In this document: piece by piece, positions 51,441 through 59,648 of the stretch
Layout of the letters: each line of letters starts with the position of its first letter
How positions within the stretch are numbered: the first letter of the stretch is position 1
DNA from: Microthrixaceae bacterium
Lineage (GTDB): Bacteria > Actinomycetota > Acidimicrobiia > Acidimicrobiales > Microtrichaceae
NCBI GenBank assembly: GCA_020845705.1
Contig: JADLFH010000030.1
Span: forward strand, 1 to 64,000
Length of the DNA stretch: 64,000 nt
Direction of reading: 5' to 3'
Notes under the pieces: generated by a model
What the model was told of the DNA's origin: nothing
The model's database searches: none
Seen by the model: only the letters and a program-made list of their open reading frames with translations
Translations under genes and position numbers: made by a program

Positions 51441-52534
51441 GCTCCGCAACGGCCCCGGCTTTCGAGCCCGACTTCAAGCGTTCGACACCCGCGGCGTCGG
51501 CAAACCCCGCTGCGCCGGCGGCTTCGGGGGCCGCGTCGCTTCTCGATCCGGGTTTCGACCTCACGCTTCGACCTATGCGATACCCGCAGTTCTACGAGAT
51601 GTACCGCGCCGCGATCCGCAACACCTGGACTGTGGAGGAGATCGACTTCTCCGACGACATCGTCGACCTGCACCGCAAACTCCTCCCGGCGGAGAAGCAC
51701 CTGATCAACCGGCTGGTTGCATTCTTCGCCACCGGTGATTCGATCGTGTCGAACAACCTGGTGCTGAACCTCTACCAGCACGTCAACTCGCCCGAAGCGC
51801 GGATGTACCTGTCGCGCCAGCTCTACGAGGAGGCGTTGCACGTCCAGTTCTACCTGACCCTGCTCGACAGCTACATCCCCGACGTCGACGAGCGCGCCGA
51901 GGCGTTCGCCGCAATCGACAACATCCCGTCCATCGCCGCGAAGGCCGACTTCTGCTTCCGGTGGATCAACTCGATCCACTCGCTCGGCGAGCTGCGCGAC
52001 GCGGAGGACCGCAAGCAGTTCCTCCTCAACCTCATCTGCTTCGCCGCGTGCATCGAGGGGCTGTTCTTCTTCGCAGCGTTCGCCTACGTGTACTTCCTAC
52101 GCTCCAAGGGATTGCTCAACGGCTTGGCGTCGGGCACCAACTGGGTGTTCCGTGACGAGTCGTGCCACATGAACTTCGCGTTCGAGGTGATCGACACCGT
52201 CCGAAATGAGGAACCGGAGCTTTTCGACGACGACCTCACCGCGCGGGTCACCGCCATGATCCGCGAGGCGGTCGAGGTGGAGTACCGCTTCGCGGAGGAT
52301 GTGTTGTCCGAGGGTGTACCGGGCATGTCCCTGGCCGACACGCGTGAGTACCTCCAGTTCGTGGCCGACGCCCGTCTCGCCACCCTCGGCATGCCCCGCA
52401 TCTACGGGTCGAGGAACCCCTTCGGGTTCATGGAGCTCCAAGACGTGCAGGAGCTCACGAACTTCTTCGAACGCAAGCCGTCCGCGTATCAGGTGGCTGT
52501 GTCGGGCGAGTTCTCCATCGACGAGGACTTCTGA
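51437..52534 (+). CDS. nrdB: class Ia ribonucleotide reductase beta subunit
   Basis: A 365-residue diiron protein. Metal ligands lie in AEKHLINRL, EEALHVQFY (Glu, His) and DESCHMNFAFE (Glu, His). The radical tyrosine is expected four residues after the EExxH histidine, in HVQFY, and it is present, so this is a tyrosyl-radical enzyme. ATG 51437 overlaps the nrdA TGA and has GAGG upstream; ATG 51431 is an alternative. Confidence 0.95.
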   Translation: MSSATAPAFEPDFKRSTPAASANPAAPAASGAASLLDPGFDLTLRPMRYPQFYEMYRAAIRNTWTVEEIDFSDDIVDLHRKLLPAEKHLINRLVAFFATGDSIVSNNLVLNLYQHVNSPEARMYLSRQLYEEALHVQFYLTLLDSYIPDVDERAEAFAAIDNIPSIAAKADFCFRWINSIHSLGELRDAEDRKQFLLNLICFAACIEGLFFFAAFAYVYFLRSKGLLNGLASGTNWVFRDESCHMNFAFEVIDTVRNEEPELFDDDLTARVTAMIREAVEVEYRFAEDVLSEGVPGMSLADTREYLQFVADARLATLGMPRIYGSRNPFGFMELQDVQELTNFFERKPSAYQVAVSGEFSIDEDF

Positions 52535-52571
52535 ACACGACCCCCGATCGCCGCGGTTGACCGCCGCGGTT

Positions 52572-53603
52572 TCAGAGCTGCCAGAGCTGCATCGGGTTGA
52601 GGTCGCGGGGCCCGCCGAAGGGCAGCGGTACCTCAGCTCCGTCGAGCCCGCCCTGGCCTGCTGACTGGTACGCGCCGCAGATCACATCCAACACGAGTCG
52701 GCCGAAGCCGAGTGGGCACACACGCCCGCCGAGGCCACTCACAACATCGACGATTCCGCGTAGCTGGCCCACGTATCCGAAGTCGGTGAGTGGATCGGTG
52801 GGTTCGGGGGTTGCATCCGCGCCGTCCAGCTCAACAGCGATGTTGGGCAACAGCTCGACGCGCGACACCCGGTCGGGGGTCGACGCCTGGAGGTCCCAAA
52901 CCGGCTTCGACGCCCGCCAGCTCACCTCGATCTCCGCCATCAGGCCATCGGCGAAGCGGAGCCGAACGCTGGCGTCGTCGTCGGCGCCGTCGTCACGGTT
53001 GGAATCGATGCGTGCGCGGACGCCGACCGGTTCGCTCTTCGCGAACGCGAGGGCCAGCGCCACGGGGTGAGCGCCCAGGTCGAACAGGGCCCCACCAACG
53101 GTCAGGGGCTCGACGAAGTGGCCCCATGCGGGGGTGGGCTGAGCGGCCCGGGACGACAGGTGCGTCAGCGGTCCGTCGGCCCTGTGGGCCAAAGCGACAT
53201 CGATCGCCGGGGCGAACAGCAGGTTCTCGGCGTAGCCGGCTGCGACGCCGGCGGCCTCGGCGGCATCGATTAGGGCATCCGCCTCGGCAAGGGTGGAGCA
53301 CAGTGGTTTTTCGACGAGCACCGCCATGGGTCGCCCCAGCGCCGTCGTGGCCATCTCCCAATGGTGGGCCGGGGGAGTGGCGACCACCACAAGCTCCGCC
53401 TTGGACGACAGCTCGGCGTAGGTGACTCCGGGGACTCCCACGGTTGCGGCCGTGCGCTCGGCGCTCTCGGTGGTTCGCGACAGGATCTGGACCAGGCGTG
53501 CCCCGGGGACGCGTTCGGTCGCCGCGGCGTGCAGCTCACCGGCCCATCCCGCACCCGCGATGGCCACGCGCGTCACGAGGGGAACGAATCGGTCGAGGGG
53601 CAT
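52572..53603 (-). CDS. Gfo/Idh/MocA-family oxidoreductase
   Basis: A 343-residue NAD(P)-dependent dehydrogenase. The Rossmann motif GAGWAGELHAAA is near the N-terminus, EKPLC follows as the conserved lysine motif, and GGALFDLGAHPVAL corresponds to the GGG..HxxD region. Relatives act on inositols, sugars or biliverdin; the substrate cannot be assigned. It converges with nrdB and is divergent from the penicillin-binding protein gene. Confidence 0.87.
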   Translation of the reverse strand: MPLDRFVPLVTRVAIAGAGWAGELHAAATERVPGARLVQILSRTTESAERTAATVGVPGVTYAELSSKAELVVVATPPAHHWEMATTALGRPMAVLVEKPLCSTLAEADALIDAAEAAGVAAGYAENLLFAPAIDVALAHRADGPLTHLSSRAAQPTPAWGHFVEPLTVGGALFDLGAHPVALALAFAKSEPVGVRARIDSNRDDGADDDASVRLRFADGLMAEIEVSWRASKPVWDLQASTPDRVSRVELLPNIAVELDGADATPEPTDPLTDFGYVGQLRGIVDVVSGLGGRVCPLGFGRLVLDVICGAYQSAGQGGLDGAEVPLPFGGPRDLNPMQLWQL

Positions 53604-53692
53604 CGGGACATTGCCGGCACGATACGCGCCCGGCGGCGACGACCCTGCGTTGCGGCGGGAACCGGTCGGGGGACGGGTAGCCTGTCGCCGTT

Positions 53693-55813
53693 GTGACGGG
53701 CAGATCCGGGCAGGAACGAGCGCTCTCGATCGCCGTGCGGTTCGTGGCGGTGACGCTGGTGGGTTCGGTCGTCACCGCCGCGGCGTTCGGCGGGGTGATC
53801 GCGTCGGTGAGCGGGCTCGGTGGCGCAGTGTCGTCAGACGATCAGGGGCCCATCGTGCTCTCGCCCCTCGCCACGCGCTCCTACATCTACGACGCCCAAG
53901 GCGGGCAGATGGCGGTTCTCTACGCCGACGAGGACCGTGAGGAGGTGCCCCTCAAGAAAGTCCCGCAACTCCTTCAGGACGCCGTGTTGGGGATCGAGGA
54001 CCGCAACTTCTACGTACACGAGGGGGTCAACATTCGCTCGGCCTTCCGGGCGTTGTTCTCCAACTTCGAGGCGGGCGACATCGAGCAGGGCGGATCGACC
54101 ATCACCCAGCAGCTCATCAAGAACGCCTTGCTCGGCACCGAGCAGACCTTGGACCGCAAGGTCAAGGAGGCGGTCTTGGCGGTGCGCCTCGAAGACCAGA
54201 TGCCGAAGAAGAAGATCCTCGAGCGCTACCTCAACACCGTGTACCTGGGTCACGGCGCATACGGGGTGCAGGCTGGATCGGAGACCTACTTCGGCAGACC
54301 GGTCGAGGAGATCGGCTGGCCCGAGGCGGCGCTGTTGACTGCGTTGATCCGCAACCCGGTCCCATACGACCCCATCGAATACCCCGACCTGGCGCGCGAG
54401 CGTCGGGCGCTGGTGGCCCGCACGCTGCGAGACCAGGGGGTGATCACCGAGTCGGAACAGAAATGGATCAACGCAGCGCCGTTGCCAACCGAACTGCACG
54501 CCACCGCGAAGACCGGCCCCTCCGATCAGTTGGTGGGTGCCAACTATTTCTCCGAGACGGTCAAACAGCAGCTACTCGATCTCCCCGTCCTTGGCGCGAC
54601 AGCTCAGGCCCGATACGACTCCGTGTTCAAGGGTGGCCTTCGTGTCACCACCACATATGACCCCGCCGCCCAACAACTCGCCGAGGCGGCCGTCGCGAAG
54701 TTGCCCGACACGAAGGGCAAGTTCGCGGCCGCACTCGCAACGGTCGACTCGGCCACAGGTGCTGTCCGAGCGGTTGTGGGTGGCACCGACTTCGCCACCC
54801 AGAAGTTCAACTACGCCACGCAGGGCTGGCGCCAACCCGGCTCTGCCTTCAAGTTCTTCACACTCATGGCGGCATTCGAGTACGCAGGGGCCGTCCCCAA
54901 GGACGTCATCTCGGGCGCGAGCCCGTGCCGCTTTCCGGATCCGGGAGCACCCAAGGGCTACTACGAGGCGAAGAACTCCGGGGGCGGAGGGAAGTCCGCC
55001 TCGATCGACCGCCAGACGCTGTCGTCGTCGAACTGCGCCTTCCTCCGCCTCGCCCAGGTAGCGGGGCTCGACAAGGTCGCCGCGCTCGCCACCGCGATGG
55101 GCATCACCACTCTGAACTTCGCGAAGGACGAGGGAGGCGAGCTGCTCATCGGTGCCGACGGCACGAACGAGCTGGTAGAGGGCCCGGTGCCGTCGGACAT
55201 CTTGTCGATGCCGATCGGCTCGAAGGAGGTGCACCCCGTATCGATGGCTGCCGCGTATGCCGCCGCCGCCAACGACGGGGTCTTCCACCCCGCCTACTAC
55301 ATCGAGAAGGTCACCGACTCGAAGGGCAAGGTGCTCTATCAGCACGATCCCGCAGGTACACGGGTGGTGTCGGTGCAGACGGCTCGCCTCGTCACCGAGG
55401 TGCTCGCTCACAACGTTCGTTCCGGCACCGGTAAGGCCGCGCGTCTGGAGGACCAGCCGGCCGCCGGCAAGACGGGGACCACCCAGGACAATGCGGATGT
55501 GTGGTTCGTCGGCTACACGCCCCGATTGTCCACCGCGGTCTGGATCGGTGCACCGGAGGGTCGGGCGAGAGTCGTCCTCAAGGGTGTGACCCAGTTCGGG
55601 GCGAAGTACCCGGCGCAGATCTGGAAGAGCTTCATGGCGCCGTACCACGAGCGTCTCCCCGCGGTTGAGTTCGCCGAGCCCGAGTCGACCCGTCGTGGCA
55701 AGTCGCTGAAGTACACGAACAAGTACGACCGCGCCGTCCGCCGGCGTCCGACAACGACCACCGTTGCAGGGGCGCCGCCCGCGCCACCTGCGCCCGCGCC
55801 TGGAGGCAACTGA
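53693..55813 (+). CDS. class A bifunctional penicillin-binding protein
   Basis: A 706-residue cell-wall synthase. An N-terminal membrane helix is followed by the glycosyltransferase 51 domain (EDRNFYVHEGVN, GGSTITQQL, RYLNTVYLGHGAYGV). The transpeptidase domain has SxxK in GSAFKFF, SxN in LSSSNC and KTGT in AGKTGTTQDNADVWFVGYTP, all intact. The C-terminus is a Thr/Pro-rich tail. GTG 53693 is used. It synthesises and cross-links peptidoglycan. Confidence 0.94.
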   Translation: MTGRSGQERALSIAVRFVAVTLVGSVVTAAAFGGVIASVSGLGGAVSSDDQGPIVLSPLATRSYIYDAQGGQMAVLYADEDREEVPLKKVPQLLQDAVLGIEDRNFYVHEGVNIRSAFRALFSNFEAGDIEQGGSTITQQLIKNALLGTEQTLDRKVKEAVLAVRLEDQMPKKKILERYLNTVYLGHGAYGVQAGSETYFGRPVEEIGWPEAALLTALIRNPVPYDPIEYPDLARERRALVARTLRDQGVITESEQKWINAAPLPTELHATAKTGPSDQLVGANYFSETVKQQLLDLPVLGATAQARYDSVFKGGLRVTTTYDPAAQQLAEAAVAKLPDTKGKFAAALATVDSATGAVRAVVGGTDFATQKFNYATQGWRQPGSAFKFFTLMAAFEYAGAVPKDVISGASPCRFPDPGAPKGYYEAKNSGGGGKSASIDRQTLSSSNCAFLRLAQVAGLDKVAALATAMGITTLNFAKDEGGELLIGADGTNELVEGPVPSDILSMPIGSKEVHPVSMAAAYAAAANDGVFHPAYYIEKVTDSKGKVLYQHDPAGTRVVSVQTARLVTEVLAHNVRSGTGKAARLEDQPAAGKTGTTQDNADVWFVGYTPRLSTAVWIGAPEGRARVVLKGVTQFGAKYPAQIWKSFMAPYHERLPAVEFAEPESTRRGKSLKYTNKYDRAVRRRPTTTTVAGAPPAPPAPAPGGN

Positions 55814-55814
55814 G

Positions 55815-56528
55815 ATGAGCGACTTCGAGGATCTCCTGGCACTCCAAGAGCTCGACACGACCATCGATCAGCTTCGGCACCGGCTCGAATCGCTGCCTGA
55901 ACGTGGCGAGCAGGCCCGGATCGAACGTGAGCTGGAAGTGCTGGCCGTGACCACGGCCGCTGTCGAGGAGCGTCGGGAAGTCGTGCGACGTGAACAGAAG
56001 CGCCACGAGGACGAGGTGGCGACGATCGAAGCGAAGGTCGACCACGTCCGACACCAGCTCTACGACAGCGGGATCACCTCGGCCAAGGAAGCGGCCGATC
56101 TCCAGGCCGACTTGGACTCGCTCGTGCGGCGGCAACGGGACCTCGAGGACCTCGTTATCGAGCAGATGGAGCTGGCCGAGCCCATCGACGAGGAACTGGG
56201 TGCCTTGGCCGTGCAGCGGGCGGGCATCGATGCCGCCCTCGCGGACGCGACGGCGGCACTCAGAGCTGCGGCGGGAGCGGTTGGTGACGAATTGGAGGCT
56301 GCGGAGGGCCGCCGCCCCGCGATCGCCGACGCGGTGCCCACCGATGTCATGAAGAACTACGCCGTCATGCGGTCACGCCTGGGCGGGATCGCGGTGGCGC
56401 GGCTTGTGGGCAGCCGCTGCGACGGGTGCCACCTGACCATTCCCTCTGCCGAGCTCGAGGCGATCAAGAAGGCGCCCGCCACCTCGACTGTGTACTGCCC
56501 CGAGTGCACCAGAATCCTGGTGCGCTGA
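55815..56528 (+). CDS. coiled-coil zinc-ribbon protein (CT398/DUF164 family)
   Basis: A 237-residue protein. Residues about 10-170 form long charged coiled coils (LPERGEQARIERELEVL and on). The C-terminal zinc ribbon is CDGCHLTIP...CPECTRILVR. The family is widespread and often next to RNase H or phosphatase genes in Actinobacteria; its function is not settled. ATG 55815 follows the PBP TGA by one base. It overlaps the next gene (TGATG). Confidence 0.87.
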   Translation: MSDFEDLLALQELDTTIDQLRHRLESLPERGEQARIERELEVLAVTTAAVEERREVVRREQKRHEDEVATIEAKVDHVRHQLYDSGITSAKEAADLQADLDSLVRRQRDLEDLVIEQMELAEPIDEELGALAVQRAGIDAALADATAALRAAAGAVGDELEAAEGRRPAIADAVPTDVMKNYAVMRSRLGGIAVARLVGSRCDGCHLTIPSAELEAIKKAPATSTVYCPECTRILVR

Positions 56529-57034
56529 TGCTCGTGTGGTTCGCGGCCGGTTCGGTGGCAATCGTGTGGGCCGTCTTCCAGAGCCCGGCCATCGACTACC
56601 GGATGGTGATGGTCGGCTCCGTGCTGGGAGTTGCGGAGGTTCCCTTCGGCGCCGGCGTGCTCGAGGCGCTAGTCGTGCCGTGTGCAGCACTGGCTCTCGT
56701 CATGGGTGCGACGGTGGGTCGTCGACTGCTGCGTCGTCGACTTCTTGGAGTCCCGATCGGCATGTTCCTCCACCAGGTCCTCAATGGTGCGTGGACCGAT
56801 ACGGAGCTCTTCTGGTGGCCTCTTGGTGGAGGATCGCTCTATGAGGGGCGATCGATGATCGTCACCCGCGGGCTGTGGTCGGTCGCGCTGGAAGGTCTTG
56901 GTGTGGCCCTCGCCGTGTGGTGCTGGCGGCAGTTCGGCCTGGCGGACGGGTCGCGACGGGCGTTGTTCGTCCGATCCGGCCGGCTCGATCGGGCCTTCGT
57001 CCGTGGCGGTGCTGAAGCAAAGGGGCGTCGATGA
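56528..57034 (+). CDS. small integral membrane protein
   Basis: A 168-residue protein with about four hydrophobic segments (WFAAGSVAIVWAVFQSP, VMVGSVLGVAEVPFG, VVPCAALALVMGATVG and VALEGLGVALAVWCW). The C-terminal part is basic and may be cytoplasmic. I do not recognise a family. It is coupled to the zinc-ribbon gene and overlaps the phosphatase start by 4 bp, in an operon with both. Confidence 0.72.
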   Translation: MLVWFAAGSVAIVWAVFQSPAIDYRMVMVGSVLGVAEVPFGAGVLEALVVPCAALALVMGATVGRRLLRRRLLGVPIGMFLHQVLNGAWTDTELFWWPLGGGSLYEGRSMIVTRGLWSVALEGLGVALAVWCWRQFGLADGSRRALFVRSGRLDRAFVRGGAEAKGRR

Positions 57035-57600
57035 TCTTCGTGGTCCGTCATGGCCGCACCGCGTCGAACGCGGCGGGGCTGCTGTTGGGTCGGGCTGATC
57101 CGCCCCTCGACGAGGAAGGTTCTCGTCAGGCTGACGCCTTGGGTCACGCCCTCGGAAAGGTGGATCTTGTTGTCAGCAGCCCCCTTGCTCGTGCCCGCCA
57201 GACCGCGGCCACGATCGACGGCCCCATACAAGTGGACGAGCGGTTCATCGAGCTCGACTACGGCGAGTGGGATCAGCTCCCCATTGGGACGCTGCCGAGC
57301 GGGTCGTGGGAGCGTTGGCAGGCGGATCTGGATTTCGCTCCGCCGGGAGGTGAGTCGCTGGCATCTCTCGGAGCACGAGTCCGGGATGGTCTTGACGAAC
57401 TCGTCGAGGAGGGGCGAGCCTCGAAGGTCGTGGTGGTCACCCATGTGTCGCCGCTCAAGGCCGCGGCCGCGTGGGCGCTGGGCGTGGGTGATGAGATCGC
57501 CTGGAGGATGTACGTAGCGCCTGCCTCGGTGACCTGCATCGATGTGAGCCGTTCGCGGCCCACTTTGGTCAGCTTCAACGACACACAACACCTCGCCTAG
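57031..57600 (+). CDS. histidine phosphatase-family protein
   Basis: A 189-residue phosphoglycerate-mutase-like phosphatase. The catalytic motif is VVRHGRTASN near the N-terminus, with a second Arg in SPLARARQTA, Glu in FIELDYGEWD and the second His in VVVTHVSPL. Substrates in this family range from phosphoglycerates to adenosylcobalamin precursors; none is assigned. It ends 153 bp before the convergent ABC gene end, with a tandem repeat between. Confidence 0.87.
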   Translation: MIFVVRHGRTASNAAGLLLGRADPPLDEEGSRQADALGHALGKVDLVVSSPLARARQTAATIDGPIQVDERFIELDYGEWDQLPIGTLPSGSWERWQADLDFAPPGGESLASLGARVRDGLDELVEEGRASKVVVVTHVSPLKAAAAWALGVGDEIAWRMYVAPASVTCIDVSRSRPTLVSFNDTQHLA

Positions 57601-57615
57601 AGCCCAGCCCCACCC

Positions 57616-57734
57616 CCCCCTGAACTTGCGTACGGATTCGTCGGTGGCGGTCGGATCGGTACGCAAGTTGGCCCACCCCCCTGAACTTGCGTACGGATTC
57701 GTCGGTGGCGGTCGGATCGGTACGCAGGTTCGGG
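57616..57734. repeat. tandem hairpin repeat between convergent genes
   Basis: Two copies of a sequence of about 50 bp, with a 61-bp period. Each has an 11-bp inverted repeat: AACTTGCGTAC...GTACGCAAGTT (57623-57633/57659-57669), and in the second copy the right arm has one change (GTACGCAGGTT, 57720-57730). Between the arms a GC-rich stretch is repeated exactly. It may act as a bidirectional terminator. Confidence 0.9.
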
Positions 57735-57752
57735 ACGGGGAGGGGCGCCGGG

Positions 57753-59648
57753 TCAGCTCACCTCGGTGGCCGCAGCGCTGAACTGCGACTGGTAGAGCGT
57801 CGCGTATGCCCCACCCCGCTCCAACAGCTCGTCGTGGTCTCCCTGTTCAACGATTCGGCCGTGATCCATCACCAGGATCGTGTCGGCGTCTCGGATCGTG
57901 GAGAGGCGGTGCGCGATCACGAAGCTGGTCCGCTGAGAGCGCAAGGCTGCCATGGCGTGTTGTATGAGCACCTCGGTGCGGGTGTCGACCGAGCTGGTCG
58001 CCTCGTCGAGGATGAGGATGGCGGGGTCCGCGAGGAAAGCGCGGGCGATTGTCAGGAGCTGCTTCTCGCCGGCGCTGATCGTTGAGCCCTCGTCGTCGAT
58101 GACAGTGTCGTAGCCGTCGGGCAGGGAGTGGACGAAGCGGTCCACATAGGTCGCACGCGCAGCCGCACGAATCCGTTCCTCGGACGCGTCCAAGTTGCCG
58201 TAGGCGATGTTCTGCCGGATGGTCCCCTCGAACAGCCAGGTGTCCTGCAACACCATGCCGATCTGAGAGCGGAGGTCGCGGCGGGGCATCTCGGCGATGT
58301 CGTGGCCGTCGAGGGTGATGCGTCCCGAGTCGAGCTCGTAGAAGCGCATGATGAGGTTGACCAACGTGGTCTTGCCCGCCCCCGTGGGCCCCACGATGGC
58401 GACGGTGCGCCCTGGTTCGACCACCAGGGTCAAGTCCTCGATGAGAGGTCGTTCCGGCAGGTACGAGAACGACACGTCCTCGAACGAGACCCGGCCGTGG
58501 ACCGTCGCGCCCAGCAGGTGGGTGCTGCGATCCGGCGTCTGCTCGGGTGCGTCGAGCAGATCGAATACCCGTTCGGCGGATGCGATGCCCGACTGCAACA
58601 CGTTGATCATCGACGCGACCTGCGTGAGGGGTTGGGTGAACTGGCGTGAGTACTGGATGAATGCCTGGAGGTCGCCCAGGGTCATCGCCCCACCGGCGAC
58701 TCGCAGTCCGCCGATCACGGCGATCGCAACGAAGTCGAGGTTGCCGAGGAACATCATGGCCGGCTGGATGACTCCGGAGATGACTTGGGCGCCAAAGCTG
58801 GACGAGTAGAGCTTCTCGTTCTCCTCGGCGAAGCGCGACTCGACCTCCTCTCGCCGGCCGAAGACCTTGACGAGGGTGTGGCCGGTGAAGGCCTCCTCGA
58901 CCTGCGAGTTGAGCGTTCCGGTGTGTGACCACTGGGACACGAACCGTGGCTTGGAGCGGGAGGTGATGAGCTTCATCAGGAGCAGGCACGCGGGGATCGT
59001 GACGACCGCGACGAGTGCGAGCAGCGGCGAGATGACCATCATCATCACGAGGATGCCGATGAGTGTGAGCGCAGAGGTGAGAAGCTGGCTCACAGTCTGT
59101 TGGAGGCTCTGCGCGACGTTGTCGATGTCGTTGGTGGCCCGGCTGAGCAGGTCTCCCCTGGGCTGGTTGTCGGCGTAGCTCAACGGCAGCCGGTGGATCT
59201 TGTCCTCCACCTGGGATCGGAGGCGATACATGCTGCGCTGCACGACACCGGCGAGCAGCCTGCCCTGGATCCAGGAGAGCAGCGCTGCCACCACGTAGAG
59301 AGCAAGGACCGTGGCGAGAACCCGATGAAGGTCGGCCTTGTCGATGCCCCCGGGGCTGAACATGCCACGGAACACGATGTCGGTGGCGTGGCCCAACACC
59401 TTCGGTCCGATCACCGTCAGCGTCACGCTCAGGACGGCAAGCACCAGGATCGTGATACCGCCAACCCGCTCGGGAGCGAGCTCGGTCATCAACCTGCGGC
59501 TCGCACTCGAGAAGTCGCGGGAGCTCTCACCTGGTACGCCGGCACCTGTGAAGCGGCCGCTGATTCCACCCCGGGCTTCGCGCGCGGCGGTCCGGGTGGC
59601 CTCGTCGTCGGGCGTGGTAGCCGGGCCCGACGGCTTCGAGGCCTTCAC
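57753..59648 (-). CDS. ABC exporter half-transporter, catalytically competent NBD
   Basis: A 631-residue fused permease-ATPase. Six transmembrane helices are followed by a nucleotide-binding domain with Walker A GPTGAGKTTLV, signature ISAGEKQLL (a variant of LSGGQ) and Walker B ILILDEATSSVD with its catalytic Glu. GTG 59648 overlaps the upstream ABC gene stop. It should pair with the neighbour as a heterodimeric type IV exporter. The substrate is unknown (drug or lipid in relatives). Confidence 0.9.
   Translation of the reverse strand: MKASKPSGPATTPDDEATRTAAREARGGISGRFTGAGVPGESSRDFSSASRRLMTELAPERVGGITILVLAVLSVTLTVIGPKVLGHATDIVFRGMFSPGGIDKADLHRVLATVLALYVVAALLSWIQGRLLAGVVQRSMYRLRSQVEDKIHRLPLSYADNQPRGDLLSRATNDIDNVAQSLQQTVSQLLTSALTLIGILVMMMVISPLLALVAVVTIPACLLLMKLITSRSKPRFVSQWSHTGTLNSQVEEAFTGHTLVKVFGRREEVESRFAEENEKLYSSSFGAQVISGVIQPAMMFLGNLDFVAIAVIGGLRVAGGAMTLGDLQAFIQYSRQFTQPLTQVASMINVLQSGIASAERVFDLLDAPEQTPDRSTHLLGATVHGRVSFEDVSFSYLPERPLIEDLTLVVEPGRTVAIVGPTGAGKTTLVNLIMRFYELDSGRITLDGHDIAEMPRRDLRSQIGMVLQDTWLFEGTIRQNIAYGNLDASEERIRAAARATYVDRFVHSLPDGYDTVIDDEGSTISAGEKQLLTIARAFLADPAILILDEATSSVDTRTEVLIQHAMAALRSQRTSFVIAHRLSTIRDADTILVMDHGRIVEQGDHDELLERGGAYATLYQSQFSAAATEVS

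Noticed and set aside
52551-52569. Terminator hairpin after nrdB (CCGCGG, 7 bases, CCGCGG)
   Set aside because: The stem is only 6 bp of a common GC-rich palindrome without a U tract; too weak to call.
57616-57734. CRISPR array or attachment site
   Set aside because: Only two copies, internal inverted repeats and no spacer variation, cas genes or integrase nearby.
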